A stretch of DNA of 29,837 nt from Alphaproteobacteria bacterium (GTDB lineage: Bacteria > Pseudomonadota > Alphaproteobacteria > CAAGCB01 > CAG-977), in assembly GCA_021639925.1 (NCBI GenBank), contig JAJXEL010000006.1:1373-31209 (forward strand), read 5' to 3'. This document shows, piece after piece, positions 9,072-17,046 of the stretch; within the stretch, counting starts at the first letter, position 1, and the number at the start of each line of letters is the position of its first letter. Both the position numbers and the translations under genes were made by a program. The notes under the pieces were generated by a model. The model was not told the origin of the DNA, did not search any database, and was given only the letters and a program-made list of their open reading frames with translations.

Positions 9072-12000
9072 ATGGCAGAAACAGACCGCATAGAAAAAAA
9101 ACACAAAAAGGCCAAGGCAAAAGAAGCCGCTGTCCAGCAGAAAGACGAAGCGTCCATTTCATTTTATCTGCATGCTTCCCTGTTTCTTTTTTTCCTGACC
9201 TCTTATACTTTCCTGCTGTTTTTATATGAAAACAAATATCCCCTGATTTTAAACAACGAAATCCTGCCGGAAGTATTGTTCGCCTGTTTCGGATTGTTGA
9301 TTTTTTCATTTCTCAGCCTGTTTATCCTGTCTTTCTGGCGTTTTCTGGCGCGCGTTTTCATCGCGGCCGTCGCCGGCGGCGCCGCCGCCTATATCCTGGG
9401 ACTGCTGTATCCTTTTAATATCGGCAACTATTTTGCCCATTATTTTTCTTTTCTGCCGCAAAACGTGCTGCTGTACATCGCCGAAAACGGCAACCAGATC
9501 ATTGCGATTCTGGCCGGCGTTGCTTTCTTTATCATGCTGAACGTCTTTAAAGGCGGGGCCATGGCTTTTCTGTCCCTGCCCGTCCTGGTCGCTTTGTTCA
9601 TGCTGCTGAATACGGCGGCAAAACAGACAATCCCGGAAACCGTCCGGACAACCGCCGCCGCGGACAATAAAGCGGAAAAGGACAACACGGAAAATCTGAT
9701 CTATCTGATTCTGGCCGACCATACAGGTTACGCAACGGCGGTTGAAAGCTGGCAGTTATTAAATTCCAAATCTTTAAACCCGGTCGCATTGCCGTTTAAT
9801 CCGACGTTTATCCCGTCATTTTACCAGACGAACAAATTTACTTTTTATCCGTCCGCATATCTGCGTTATCAGGATAAATACCGCAATATCGGAAACGTTT
9901 TAAATCCGTCTTTGACGGAAGTCGGCAACGACCTGTTTAACCGCGACGACGCGGCTTATTACGTCAGTTCCGAAGACGCGCAGGTATATATAACGCGCAA
10001 CGATTTGTTCAAAGAACTGAAAAAACAGGGATACCGCCTGAACGTTTATCAAACTTATCCTTTTGATTTCTGCAAAGGGGCCGGCGCCAAAGACGTCGAT
10101 TTCTGCCAGACTTATCCGGCGCCGCTGGGAGCCCTGTACCAAACGAATATGACAACGGCGTCACGTTTAATGCTGCTGGTCGGGCATTGGTTATATTCGA
10201 CGCCGTTCGGCAAAGGAGCCGCCGAATTTATTTATGAAAAGCTGAAAAATACCGTCAACCTGTCAAACGTTCCGTTTTTGGGCAATCCGCTGTCCATGTC
10301 TTTGCCGGTCGGCCAGCCTTTAGTTTTGTCAGGTTTGCGTCATGACGTTTTGGCCGCAAAAGGGAAAAATGCCTTTTTTGCCCATTTAAATCTGCCGCAT
10401 TATCCGTATGTTTACGATCAGAACTGCCAGTTAAAAGCCGACCCGATGGCCTGGCGCAGCAATACCCCTTATACGGATAAAAAAGAATTAAACGGTGAAT
10501 TAAAACGCTGGGAAGATTATAATCGTCAGCTGTTTTGCACATACGGCCAGATCAATTACCTGATTAAAGAACTGGAAAACGCGAAACTGCTGGATAAAAC
10601 GACAATCGTCATTCACGGCGACAAAGGGGCGAATATTCAAAAAGAAAAAACCGATGATCTGGAATTGACGCGCGTTGATAAAGCGATCAACCGTTTTAAA
10701 AACAACATGACGACGGTTTTCGGCATTTATAAGCCGCAGAATAAAACCGCCGAAATCAACAAAGTCCCCTGCGACATCGGCACGTTAATCGCCAATCAGC
10801 TGCTGGGCAATTCGTCTGCCGTCTGCCAGCCGCCCGATTGGTCCAGATTTACGCAGGAAGAACAGGAAAAGTCTTTGGCGTGGCTGGGCTCTGCGATTGC
10901 GGACAATTATTTCCCGGCCGCCAGCTTTGAACCGTTATATTCCTCCTGGCTGGAAAAAGGCGGACAGGCTTATATGGCCGCGTTGGACGAACGGTTGAAA
11001 CAAACCCGGAAAACACAAACGGAAACTTCCAAACTCAGCTTTGTCGCTCCGCCGGCATTTTTAGAAGCAGATCAGGAAAAACAGCCGGAAAAATCCAAAC
11101 AGACCAAAGAAAAGACAACAGACTTTGTCCCTGTTCCCGAAAAAGAGCCTTTAAAAACGGAAGTCCCCGCCTCTCTTGAAAAAACGGCCGAAGAACAAAA
11201 CGAACCGGCAAAATCCCCGGCGCCTGCCGGAACGGAAACGACGGCGCAGGAAGAACAGCCCTCCGCCGGAACAGAACAACCGGACGGGGAGCAAACAGAT
11301 TCCCCCGCGGCGCGGGAAAACCGGACGGAAGACATAATTGCGGACGATTTCGGCGAACTGCCCAAGCCTATCGTTTTGCCCGAAATCGATTCGTCCGTAG
11401 AAGAAAAATGGAAAACAACAGATATAAAAGAAGGGCAGAAAACAACTTTGGAATTACTGCCGGATCTGGCGGAAACCGAAGAAAAAACGACGGCAAAAGA
11501 CGCTCCCGTCCCTGCAGAAACGCCGCTTCGGGAACAGGAACTTCCGTCGCCGCAGCCGGCTCCCGCGCCGGCCGTGGAAATTCTGCCTTTGCCGGCATTG
11601 GAACCCGAGCCGGCATTGGAACCCGAAAAGATTCCGGCAGAAACGAAAACAGACCTGCCGAAAGCAGAGCTGCCGCCTTTGGAAGTACTGGAAGTTCCCG
11701 AATTAACGCCGTTGCCCGCAACTGAAATTGACGTCCCGGCCCCGGCTACGAATATCGAAATAAAGCCTTTGGAAATGTTGGAAGTTCCTGAATTAACGCC
11801 ATTGCCCGCAGCTGAAACTGACGTCCCGGCCCCGGCTGAAACGGAACAGGCAGAGGCAGAAGCTAAAGCAAAAGCCGAGACGGAAGCTAAAGCAAAAGCC
11901 GAGACGGAAGCTAAAGCCAAAGCAGACGCAGAAGCTAAAGCCAAAGCAGACGCAGAAGCTAAAGCTGAGGCGGAAGCTAAAGCCAAAGCAGACGCAGAGG

Positions 12001-12632
12001 CAAAAGCCAAAGCTGAGGCAGAAGCTAAAGCAAAAGCCGAGGCGGAAGCTAAAGCCAAAGCTGAGGCAGAAGCTAAAGCCAAAGCTGAGGCAGAGGCAAA
12101 AGCCAAAGCAGACGCAGAAGCTAAAGCCAAAGCTGAGGCGGAAGCTAAAGCCAAAGCTGAGGCAGAGGCAAAAGCCAAAGCCGAGGCGGAAGCCAAAGCT
12201 AAAGCCGAGGCGGAAGAAATCCGGAAAAAAGCGCCGCCACCACCGGCGAATGCCGATCAGCTGGATATTATCAAAGAAACGGTTACGGAACAGGTAAATA
12301 AAGACGGAGAAATTGAAACTTATATCTTTATAGAGCGCAAACCTAACCCCAACCGTTTCAAGAAAAAAGAAGCCCCTCAAAGAGAATTGCAGCAGGATCT
12401 GCTTCGTGTTCCGTCCTCCGCGGCAAAACCGGAGCCGGCCGCCGCCGTATCTGCGCCGAAACCGGCCGCTGTGCCGCAGGAAAATCAATTGGACGACAAT
12501 GATTTAATCCGGGCCCCCGCCCCCGTTTCTGCCGCGCCGGCCGGTCAAAACAGCGGCGGTTCAACCAAAACGTCCGTTCCCGCCGCGGTTTCGCCTGTTT
12601 CGGCGCCGGTTGAACGCGTATTGGAAGATTAA
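9072..12632 (+). CDS. Membrane sulfatase-like protein fused to proline-rich and TolA-like repeat regions
   Basis: The 1186-residue protein opens with a charged segment and about five membrane helices (roughly residues 25-185). Residues 208-560 resemble periplasmic sulfatase/phosphoethanolamine-transferase-like domains of the alkaline phosphatase superfamily: LILADHTG (Asp216), HLNLPHYPYVYD (His438, His443) and IVIHGDKGANI. The last is normally H-G-D-H-G-S, so a metal-binding His is Lys518 here. Residues about 650-925 are rich in Pro, Glu and Thr and include a 30-residue duplication; 927-1049 is an Ala/Lys/Glu repeat like the TolA rod; a basic and Pro/Ala-rich tail follows. A TTG at 9051 could extend it, but ATG 9072 is preferred. 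Catalysis is doubtful; a structural envelope role is my inference. Confidence 0.8.
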   Translation: MAETDRIEKKHKKAKAKEAAVQQKDEASISFYLHASLFLFFLTSYTFLLFLYENKYPLILNNEILPEVLFACFGLLIFSFLSLFILSFWRFLARVFIAAVAGGAAAYILGLLYPFNIGNYFAHYFSFLPQNVLLYIAENGNQIIAILAGVAFFIMLNVFKGGAMAFLSLPVLVALFMLLNTAAKQTIPETVRTTAAADNKAEKDNTENLIYLILADHTGYATAVESWQLLNSKSLNPVALPFNPTFIPSFYQTNKFTFYPSAYLRYQDKYRNIGNVLNPSLTEVGNDLFNRDDAAYYVSSEDAQVYITRNDLFKELKKQGYRLNVYQTYPFDFCKGAGAKDVDFCQTYPAPLGALYQTNMTTASRLMLLVGHWLYSTPFGKGAAEFIYEKLKNTVNLSNVPFLGNPLSMSLPVGQPLVLSGLRHDVLAAKGKNAFFAHLNLPHYPYVYDQNCQLKADPMAWRSNTPYTDKKELNGELKRWEDYNRQLFCTYGQINYLIKELENAKLLDKTTIVIHGDKGANIQKEKTDDLELTRVDKAINRFKNNMTTVFGIYKPQNKTAEINKVPCDIGTLIANQLLGNSSAVCQPPDWSRFTQEEQEKSLAWLGSAIADNYFPAASFEPLYSSWLEKGGQAYMAALDERLKQTRKTQTETSKLSFVAPPAFLEADQEKQPEKSKQTKEKTTDFVPVPEKEPLKTEVPASLEKTAEEQNEPAKSPAPAGTETTAQEEQPSAGTEQPDGEQTDSPAARENRTEDIIADDFGELPKPIVLPEIDSSVEEKWKTTDIKEGQKTTLELLPDLAETEEKTTAKDAPVPAETPLREQELPSPQPAPAPAVEILPLPALEPEPALEPEKIPAETKTDLPKAELPPLEVLEVPELTPLPATEIDVPAPATNIEIKPLEMLEVPELTPLPAAETDVPAPAETEQAEAEAKAKAETEAKAKAETEAKAKADAEAKAKADAEAKAEAEAKAKADAEAKAKAEAEAKAKAEAEAKAKAEAEAKAKAEAEAKAKADAEAKAKAEAEAKAKAEAEAKAKAEAEAKAKAEAEEIRKKAPPPPANADQLDIIKETVTEQVNKDGEIETYIFIERKPNPNRFKKKEAPQRELQQDLLRVPSSAAKPEPAAAVSAPKPAAVPQENQLDDNDLIRAPAPVSAAPAGQNSGGSTKTSVPAAVSPVSAPVERVLED
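11675..11839 (+). repeat. Tandem 90-base duplication inside the sulfatase-like gene
   Basis: The stretches 11675-11749 and 11765-11839 are nearly identical at a 90-base (30-codon) offset. Both encode LEVPELTPLPA followed by DVPAPA. The unit is in frame and lies in the proline-rich linker. Confidence 0.9.
11850..12218 (+). repeat. In-frame 24-base tandem repeat encoding an Ala/Lys/Glu rod
   Basis: About fifteen degenerate copies of a 24-base unit encode eight-residue blocks such as AEAKAKAE, with AD and ET variants and one block shortened by two residues (AEAKAEAEAKAK near 11955). The encoded 123 residues are Ala, Lys, Glu and a few Asp or Thr only, which predicts a long charged single helix or coiled coil as in TolA domain II. 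The copies differ mostly at third codon positions (gct/gcc/gca, gag/gaa). Confidence 0.95.
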
Positions 12633-12635
12633 GGC

Positions 12636-12664
12636 TTTCGCAAACGCCGGCTTTGGTGTATACT
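12636..12664 (+). promoter_or_regulatory. Promoter for grxD
   Basis: A strong -10 TATACT is at 12659-12664; 17 bases before it the -35 is poor (TTTCGC, 12636-12641). Transcription would begin near 12671, just ahead of the structured leader. Confidence 0.4.
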
Positions 12665-12670
12665 GGATCT

Positions 12671-12767
12671 GTTCAAAAGGTGAAGAAAGAGTCCGCCTGT
12701 GGTTCGGCGGAAAAAATGCCGGTCGGCGGCATGATGGTATTATCGCTCTTTCAAAAGGATTACATTT
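12671..12767 (+). promoter_or_regulatory. Structured 5' leader of grxD
   Basis: GAAAGAG (12685-12691) can pair with CTCTTTC (12746-12752), closing a multibranch shape that holds two perfect hairpins: TCCGCC/GGCGGA (12692-12697 with 12706-12711) and TGCCG/CGGCA (12717-12721 with 12727-12731). The closing stem ends right at the AAAAGG ribosome binding site of grxD (12753-12758). A 9-base direct repeat TTCAAAAGG flanks it (12672-12680 and 12750-12758). I cannot match it to a known riboswitch family. Confidence 0.4.
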
Positions 12768-13067
12768 ATGACAAAAAATGAAACGTTTCAGCGTATCCAA
12801 CGCGAACTGAAAAACAACCGCGTTGTTTTGTTTATGAAAGGAACCCCCTCTCACCCGCGCTGCGGCTTTTCAGCCGAAGCGTCAAAAAAGCTGCAGGAAG
12901 CCGGCGTAGAATATAAAAGCGTCGACGTCCTTTCTGATCCGACGCTGTTTGACGGTATCCGCCAATATACAAACTACACGCATTTTCCGCAAATGTTCGT
13001 AGACGGACGCTTTATCGGCAGCAGCGACAATATTTACATGCTGTGCCGTAAAAACGGTTTTAAATAA
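12768..13067 (+). CDS. grxD: Monothiol glutaredoxin (Grx4/GrxD type)
   Basis: This 99-residue protein has the CGFS active site of class II glutaredoxins (HPRCGFSAEASKKL), the preceding K-G-T motif (FMKGTPSHP), the cis-Pro HFPQMFVDGRFIG and the GSSDN glutathione-binding end. Such proteins bind a [2Fe-2S] cluster with glutathione and a BolA partner and pass clusters to target proteins or report iron status. Length is normal, slightly short at the C-terminus. The ATG has AAAAGG nine bases upstream. No bolA gene is adjacent, unlike in many alphaproteobacteria. A strong terminator follows at 13087. Confidence 0.95.
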   Translation: MTKNETFQRIQRELKNNRVVLFMKGTPSHPRCGFSAEASKKLQEAGVEYKSVDVLSDPTLFDGIRQYTNYTHFPQMFVDGRFIGSSDNIYMLCRKNGFK

Positions 13068-13086
13068 AAAAACACTTCTTACGTGT

Positions 13087-13121
13087 AAAAAAGTCCTGTT
13101 AAAAAATGGGACTTTTTTTTT
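13087..13121 (+). terminator. Rho-independent terminator after grxD
   Basis: The stem AAAAAAGTCC (13087-13096) pairs with GGACTTTTTT (13109-13118) around a 12-base loop, followed by a T-run. It separates grxD from the nuclease gene. Confidence 0.85.
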
Positions 13122-13165
13122 ATGCCGTTTCCTGATAAAGTGAATAATTCTTTAAAGGATTATTG

Positions 13166-13723
13166 ATGCTGAACCGCTTTTTTTTATTGCTTTTTATCGT
13201 TTTTTTCCCCTTTTCCCTGCGTGCGGAAGGAATCGTTCTGCAAGAAGAAGACTGCGAAAAAAAATTAGTCGAACTGATTGAAAAATCGAAAAATTATATA
13301 GACGTTTCCGTTTATTCAATCAACAACAAACAACTGGTTGACGCTTTGATTGCCGCCCACCGGCGCGGAGTAAAGGTCCGTGTGCTGACAGACAAAGTCC
13401 AGGCGGCGGGGAAATCATCGCGGATATGGGATATAATCGCGGCAAAAATTCCTCTGCGCGTCCATACGCACAAACGGATTATGCATACAAAAGTTGCGAT
13501 TTACGACGGTCTGTCCGTTTCCAGCGGTTCTTTTAACTGGACAGAACCCGCCGTTCATAAAAATGAAGAAGTCTGCGATATTTTCGTCAATGAACCGCAA
13601 TACGTTTCCCAACATCAAAAACTGTTTGACCGGCGCTGGACTGACAATTCTCAGGAAAAATCAGACGAATGGCTGGCCAAAAAACAACGGGAAAGAAACG
13701 CCGCGCGCAAAACAGTGAAATAA
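13166..13723 (+). CDS. Secreted phospholipase D-like nuclease (single HKD motif)
   Basis: The 185-residue protein has a signal peptide (MLNRFFLLLFIVFFPFSLRAEG, cleavage after Arg-Ala-Glu or nearby) and one phospholipase D domain: the HKD motif is HTKVAIYDG with downstream SSGSFNWT. Small single-HKD proteins of this kind (Nuc family) dimerise to form one active site and cut DNA or other phosphodiesters in the periplasm. The Lys/Arg-rich C-terminus would help nucleic acid binding. A TTG one codon earlier is possible, but ATG at 13166 with AAAGGA upstream is chosen. It ends three bases before the convergent membrane protein gene. Confidence 0.88.
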   Translation: MLNRFFLLLFIVFFPFSLRAEGIVLQEEDCEKKLVELIEKSKNYIDVSVYSINNKQLVDALIAAHRRGVKVRVLTDKVQAAGKSSRIWDIIAAKIPLRVHTHKRIMHTKVAIYDGLSVSSGSFNWTEPAVHKNEEVCDIFVNEPQYVSQHQKLFDRRWTDNSQEKSDEWLAKKQRERNAARKTVK

Positions 13724-13726
13724 ACG

Positions 13727-14935
13727 TCAGCGGCGGGTAAAGTTCAAATTCAGCTGTTTGGCGGCATCAAGGAAAAGGACGGGACGATATTTGTCAACAG
13801 ACGGGCAGACGCCGTCCCCCGTTCCGTCATAATAATTCCGGGCACATTCCAGCGTCTGACGGCGGGCGGCAGCTTCAACCCTGAAATATGCCGGTGAAAA
13901 AGAAGCGCTGTATCCGATCAGGCTAAGGCAGCAAAGATAAATAAAAACCGGTTTTACCAGACGCAGCAAAGTAAAAACGACCGGAACAGCGAACAAAACG
14001 ATCCCCGCCCCGTTATAAATAAACGTATCTTTTTGTGAATTTTCGCCGTTCAAAGCCGATAAAAAGGCCGCCAGAATAATCGAAAAAAGCAGCATCGCCC
14101 CGTTATCTTTCCATAAACGGCGTTGATAAAACGCATACCCCAAAGCCGCCGCGACCGGCGCAATTAAAAAAACATGCAGCGGCGTCGCCATATCCAGCCC
14201 CGTCAGAACGGCGGAAAACAAAATAACGGCCGGCTGAAATATCTGTTTTTCCGAAAAAAAGGACAAGCCGCTGCCGCATATTTGAAAAACAACGGCCATA
14301 ATAATAAAAGCGCCGACCAGCCTTGCCATATTTTTCCGGCAGGCTTCCATAACGGCCCAGCCGGTCAGGATTCCCAACATAAAGACCAGATTCATCGACA
14401 AAACGGACAAAGCGGCGAAGAAAATAAATTTCAGGGAATTATGATACGTTGGCGGACGGCAAAATCCGATATCCGCGGCAATCAGACCGAACAATACGGT
14501 GAAATGAAACTGCAAAGCCGTTGTCTGCATCAAATTCAGCGCGTTTAAATCGGAAAACAACGGCAGGAAAAACAACGGCAAGAATCGGTATTCCCCCGCC
14601 GTTTTGACAATCAGCCGGTACAATAAAACGACGTCCGCCAAATAAACCAGATAGTTAAAAACCAGCTGAACCGAAATATTCCACCCGTTCAGCAGATAAA
14701 AAACATACGCCGCCGCATGGGGCAGAACGGGGCGCGCCGTATGACCGGCATTTAAAAGAGACCCTTTTGGCGAAAAAACAAACAGATAATCCCATTCCGC
14801 GCGGTGCGGCACATTAACGCCGTAACGCAGCACATAATAAAAATTCAGCAGCCCCGCGGCTATCAAAACCAGCATCGGCAGGGAAATTTTTTCTTTGATT
14901 TGCAAAAAAGCCTTTTGAAACATGTTTCCCCGCAT
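13727..14935 (-). CDS. Polytopic membrane protein, possible GT-C-like
   Basis: The 402-residue product has about ten hydrophobic membrane segments spread from residue 18 to near 360 and a soluble C-terminal tail with two cysteines. The first extracytoplasmic loop has VPHRAEWDYLFVF and an Asn/His region, loosely like acidic loops of membrane glycosyltransferases of the GT-C class, but I see no decisive motif, so the function is not assigned. Two starts are possible: ATG 14935, with no ribosome binding site, or ATG 14923, preceded by CGGGGA; the longer frame is given. It converges with the nuclease gene, and no terminator is seen between them. Confidence 0.75.
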   Translation of the reverse strand: MRGNMFQKAFLQIKEKISLPMLVLIAAGLLNFYYVLRYGVNVPHRAEWDYLFVFSPKGSLLNAGHTARPVLPHAAAYVFYLLNGWNISVQLVFNYLVYLADVVLLYRLIVKTAGEYRFLPLFFLPLFSDLNALNLMQTTALQFHFTVLFGLIAADIGFCRPPTYHNSLKFIFFAALSVLSMNLVFMLGILTGWAVMEACRKNMARLVGAFIIMAVVFQICGSGLSFFSEKQIFQPAVILFSAVLTGLDMATPLHVFLIAPVAAALGYAFYQRRLWKDNGAMLLFSIILAAFLSALNGENSQKDTFIYNGAGIVLFAVPVVFTLLRLVKPVFIYLCCLSLIGYSASFSPAYFRVEAAARRQTLECARNYYDGTGDGVCPSVDKYRPVLFLDAAKQLNLNFTRR

Positions 14936-15022
14936 TTATTTTTTTATAGTGTAGCGACGCCGCAAAGTTTTTCAAGCTTTGTTCGTCCGTTTTTTATGAA
15001 AAACGCGGGGAAACTTTGCCGG

Positions 15023-15610
15023 CTATATGATTTTACAGGCTTCGTCAAAATCAAACCGGGGCAGACGCGGATACATTTTTTCCCGCGATCCGTAACCGAG
15101 ATTGCATAAAAAATTTGATTTAAACGTCGTCCCTTTAAAAAAGACGTCATCAACCATTTTATTGTTAAACCCGCTCATCGGGCCGCAGTCCAGCCCCAAA
15201 GCCCGGGCCGCCATAATCAGATACGCCCCCTGCAATGCCGTGTTGCGCAAGACGGCGTCTTCGATCAGGTCGGGTTTTCCTTCATACCAGGAACGCACGT
15301 CGGCGACCGGATACAGCTTGTCAAAATGGGTATAAAACGCCGTATCGCCGGCGATAATGGCCGTAACGGGCGCCGTCATCGTTTTTTTGACATTGCCGGG
15401 ATCCAGGCAGGGTTCCAATTTTTTCTTGGATTCTTCAGAAACGACAAAAAAGATTCTGGCCGGCTGACAGTTCGCCGCCGTCGGCGCCATTTTTGCCAGA
15501 TCATATACCTGCTTTAAAACGCTGTCGGGAACTTTTTCGTCCGTCCATGTAAAAAAAGTCCGCGCGCTGTTAAATAAAACGTCGATATCCGCCTGGGAAA
15601 TTTTTGACAT
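15023..15610 (-). CDS. rutE: Nitroreductase-family malonic semialdehyde reductase-like (RutE/HadB)
   Basis: The 195-residue flavoprotein fits the RutE branch: ARTFFTWTDEKVPD, YDLAKMAPTAANCQPARIFFV, the GPMSGFNNKMVD stretch and a C-terminal NLGYGSREKMYPRLPRF. Family members use FMN and NAD(P)H to reduce 3-oxoacids such as malonic semialdehyde, a toxic product of pyrimidine and beta-alanine breakdown. No other rut genes are near, so the true substrate may differ. The ATG has AGGAGG five bases upstream. It is divergent from the diaminopropionate ammonia-lyase gene and has its own strong promoter. Confidence 0.88.
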   Translation of the reverse strand: MSKISQADIDVLFNSARTFFTWTDEKVPDSVLKQVYDLAKMAPTAANCQPARIFFVVSEESKKKLEPCLDPGNVKKTMTAPVTAIIAGDTAFYTHFDKLYPVADVRSWYEGKPDLIEDAVLRNTALQGAYLIMAARALGLDCGPMSGFNNKMVDDVFFKGTTFKSNFLCNLGYGSREKMYPRLPRFDFDEACKII

Positions 15611-15629
15611 TCAATCCTCCTAAAATCAG

Positions 15630-15657
15630 TTGCCTTAACAAATTAGACTGATATGAT
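15630..15657 (+). promoter_or_regulatory. Promoter for diaminopropionate ammonia-lyase
   Basis: TTGCCT (15630-15635), 16 bases, TATGAT (15652-15657). Start near 15664. The leader can form an 8-base-pair hairpin (about 15671-15694). Confidence 0.45.
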
Positions 15658-15683
15658 AATACAACAGTGAAAAGGCAGGTCAA
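15656..15683 (-). promoter_or_regulatory. Promoter for the rutE-like gene
   Basis: Minus-strand TTGACC (15683-15678), 16 bases, TATTAT (15661-15656). It shares bases 15656-15657 with the -10 box of the opposing promoter, so the two cannot be occupied by polymerase at the same time. Confidence 0.55.
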
Positions 15684-15725
15684 AATCTGTCTTTAGGGAT
15701 TAAAAAAATTTTAAGGAATACACAA

Positions 15726-16940
15726 ATGGAAATATTTGATGCCGGCGAGGCTAAGCTGCTGATCAATCCGAAAGCGGAACCGAACAAGACCGGCGGAGCC
15801 GCGGAAACTGTTTTAAACGAAAAAGGATTCCAGGCGGCAAAAGCCGAAATTACGACCTGGCCGGGATATGCCGAAACGCCGCTGGTCAGCTTGGACAAAT
15901 ACGCCCGCAAGCTAGGGGTCAAAGCGATCTATTATAAGGACGAAAGCACCCGTTTCGGACTGGACAGTTTCAAGGCTTTGGGCGGCGCTTATGCCGTCTG
16001 CCGTCTGCTTTTGAACAAAATCAAAGAAGCCACGGGCAAAGACGCCGCGACAAAAGATCTGCTGGCCGGAACATACAAGGATATTGTCAAAGACATTACC
16101 GTTTGTTCCGCGACTGACGGCAATCACGGCCGTTCCGTCGCCTGGGGCGCGCAGATGTTCGGCGCCAAATGCGTTATTTATATTCATGCCGGCGTCAGCG
16201 AAGGCCGCAAAACCGCAATCGAAAAATACGGCGCGACCGTTATCCGCTGCAAAGGAAACTATGATGATTCCGTCCACGACTGCGCCGATGACGCGGCCAA
16301 AAACGGCTGGTTTGTCATTTCGGATACGTCCTATCCCGGATATATGGAAGTCCCCTGCGACGTTATGCACGGCTATACCGTCATGGTAGACGAAGCGTTA
16401 ACCCAAATTCCCGAACAACCGACACACACGTTTGTCCAGGGCGGCGTCGGCGGATTGGCCGCGGCGGTGGCGACACGCATCTGCTGCCGCATGCATAAAA
16501 ATCGTCCTTTGTTCACGGTTGTCGAACCCAAAAACGCGGACTGCCTGTATGCCAGCATTAAAAATGACGAATACACCGTTATTCACGGCGATCTGGAAAC
16601 GATTATGGCCGGATTGTCGTGCGGGGAACCGTCTTTGCTGGCTTTGGATATCTTAAAAGAATACGCGACGGGATTTATGACCATTCCCGATACGCTGATT
16701 CCCGTCATGATGCGTGATCTGGCGAACAAAGAATGCGCCGAAACGCCGGTTGTTTCCGGCGAATCAGGCGTTTCCGGACTGGCCGGGCTGGTGACGGCGT
16801 GCGAAAATCCCGAATTCCGCAAGGCGTTAAAGCTGGACGAAAACAGCGTTATAATCCTGTTTTCTTCAGAAGGCGCGACGGATCCCGAAATGTACAGGGA
16901 AATCGTCGGCAAAACCGCCGCGGAAGTCGTAAAAGGCTGA
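15726..16940 (+). CDS. dpaL: 2,3-diaminopropionate ammonia-lyase
   Basis: This PLP enzyme of fold type II splits 2,3-diaminopropionate into pyruvate and ammonia. The 404-residue protein matches the YgeX/DpaL family in length and motif: KDESTRFGLDSFKALGGAYA with Lys83 as the PLP Schiff-base lysine, the ATDGNHGRSVAWGAQ phosphate/substrate loop, DTSYPGYMEVP, and the glycine-rich QGGVGGLAAAVA loop. A SGESGVSGLAG stretch lies near the C-terminus. It acts in the cytoplasm on D- or L-diaminopropionate, a route to carbon and nitrogen in fermenting bacteria. TTAAGGA precedes the ATG. It is a single gene with its own promoter and a strong terminator. The E. coli ygeX neighbours (ygeW, ygeY) are absent. 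Confidence 0.95.
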   Translation: MEIFDAGEAKLLINPKAEPNKTGGAAETVLNEKGFQAAKAEITTWPGYAETPLVSLDKYARKLGVKAIYYKDESTRFGLDSFKALGGAYAVCRLLLNKIKEATGKDAATKDLLAGTYKDIVKDITVCSATDGNHGRSVAWGAQMFGAKCVIYIHAGVSEGRKTAIEKYGATVIRCKGNYDDSVHDCADDAAKNGWFVISDTSYPGYMEVPCDVMHGYTVMVDEALTQIPEQPTHTFVQGGVGGLAAAVATRICCRMHKNRPLFTVVEPKNADCLYASIKNDEYTVIHGDLETIMAGLSCGEPSLLALDILKEYATGFMTIPDTLIPVMMRDLANKECAETPVVSGESGVSGLAGLVTACENPEFRKALKLDENSVIILFSSEGATDPEMYREIVGKTAAEVVKG

Positions 16941-16949
16941 TAAAAAATC

Positions 16950-16982
16950 AAAAGAGTCGGGTCATGCCGACTCTTTTTTTTA
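16950..16982 (+). terminator. Rho-independent terminator after dpaL
   Basis: An 11-base-pair stem AAAAGAGTCGG/CCGACTCTTTT (16950-16960 with 16967-16977), six-base loop, then a T-run. The A-rich 5' side makes it able to work in both directions. Confidence 0.92.
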
Positions 16983-17046
16983 TCTTTTCGTAAGAAAGTC
17001 CTGTTATCTTAAACAAAATAATCAGGTTAAGTTGAAGAGGTTCGAC

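Noticed and set aside
11072..12196. A 374-codon open frame on the minus strand, rich in Ala and Ser
   Set aside because: It is the antisense shadow of the Ala/Lys/Glu repeat; the low-complexity reading and lack of start context show it is not a gene.
11850..12218. CRISPR-like array
   Set aside because: The units are contiguous, coding and without unique spacers.
11793..12488. A second minus-strand frame rich in Phe, Cys, Gly and Leu across the repeat
   Set aside because: It is a shadow of the same repeat in another frame.
12680..12781. A 33-codon leader frame (GTG start) overlapping the grxD start
   Set aside because: The ribosome binding site abuts the GTG with no spacing and the peptide shows nothing recognisable; the RNA structure explains the region better.
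14936..15022. Promoter for the polytopic membrane protein (TTGAAA and TATAAA)
   Set aside because: The spacer is 21 bases, too long, and the start would fall on the first ATG.
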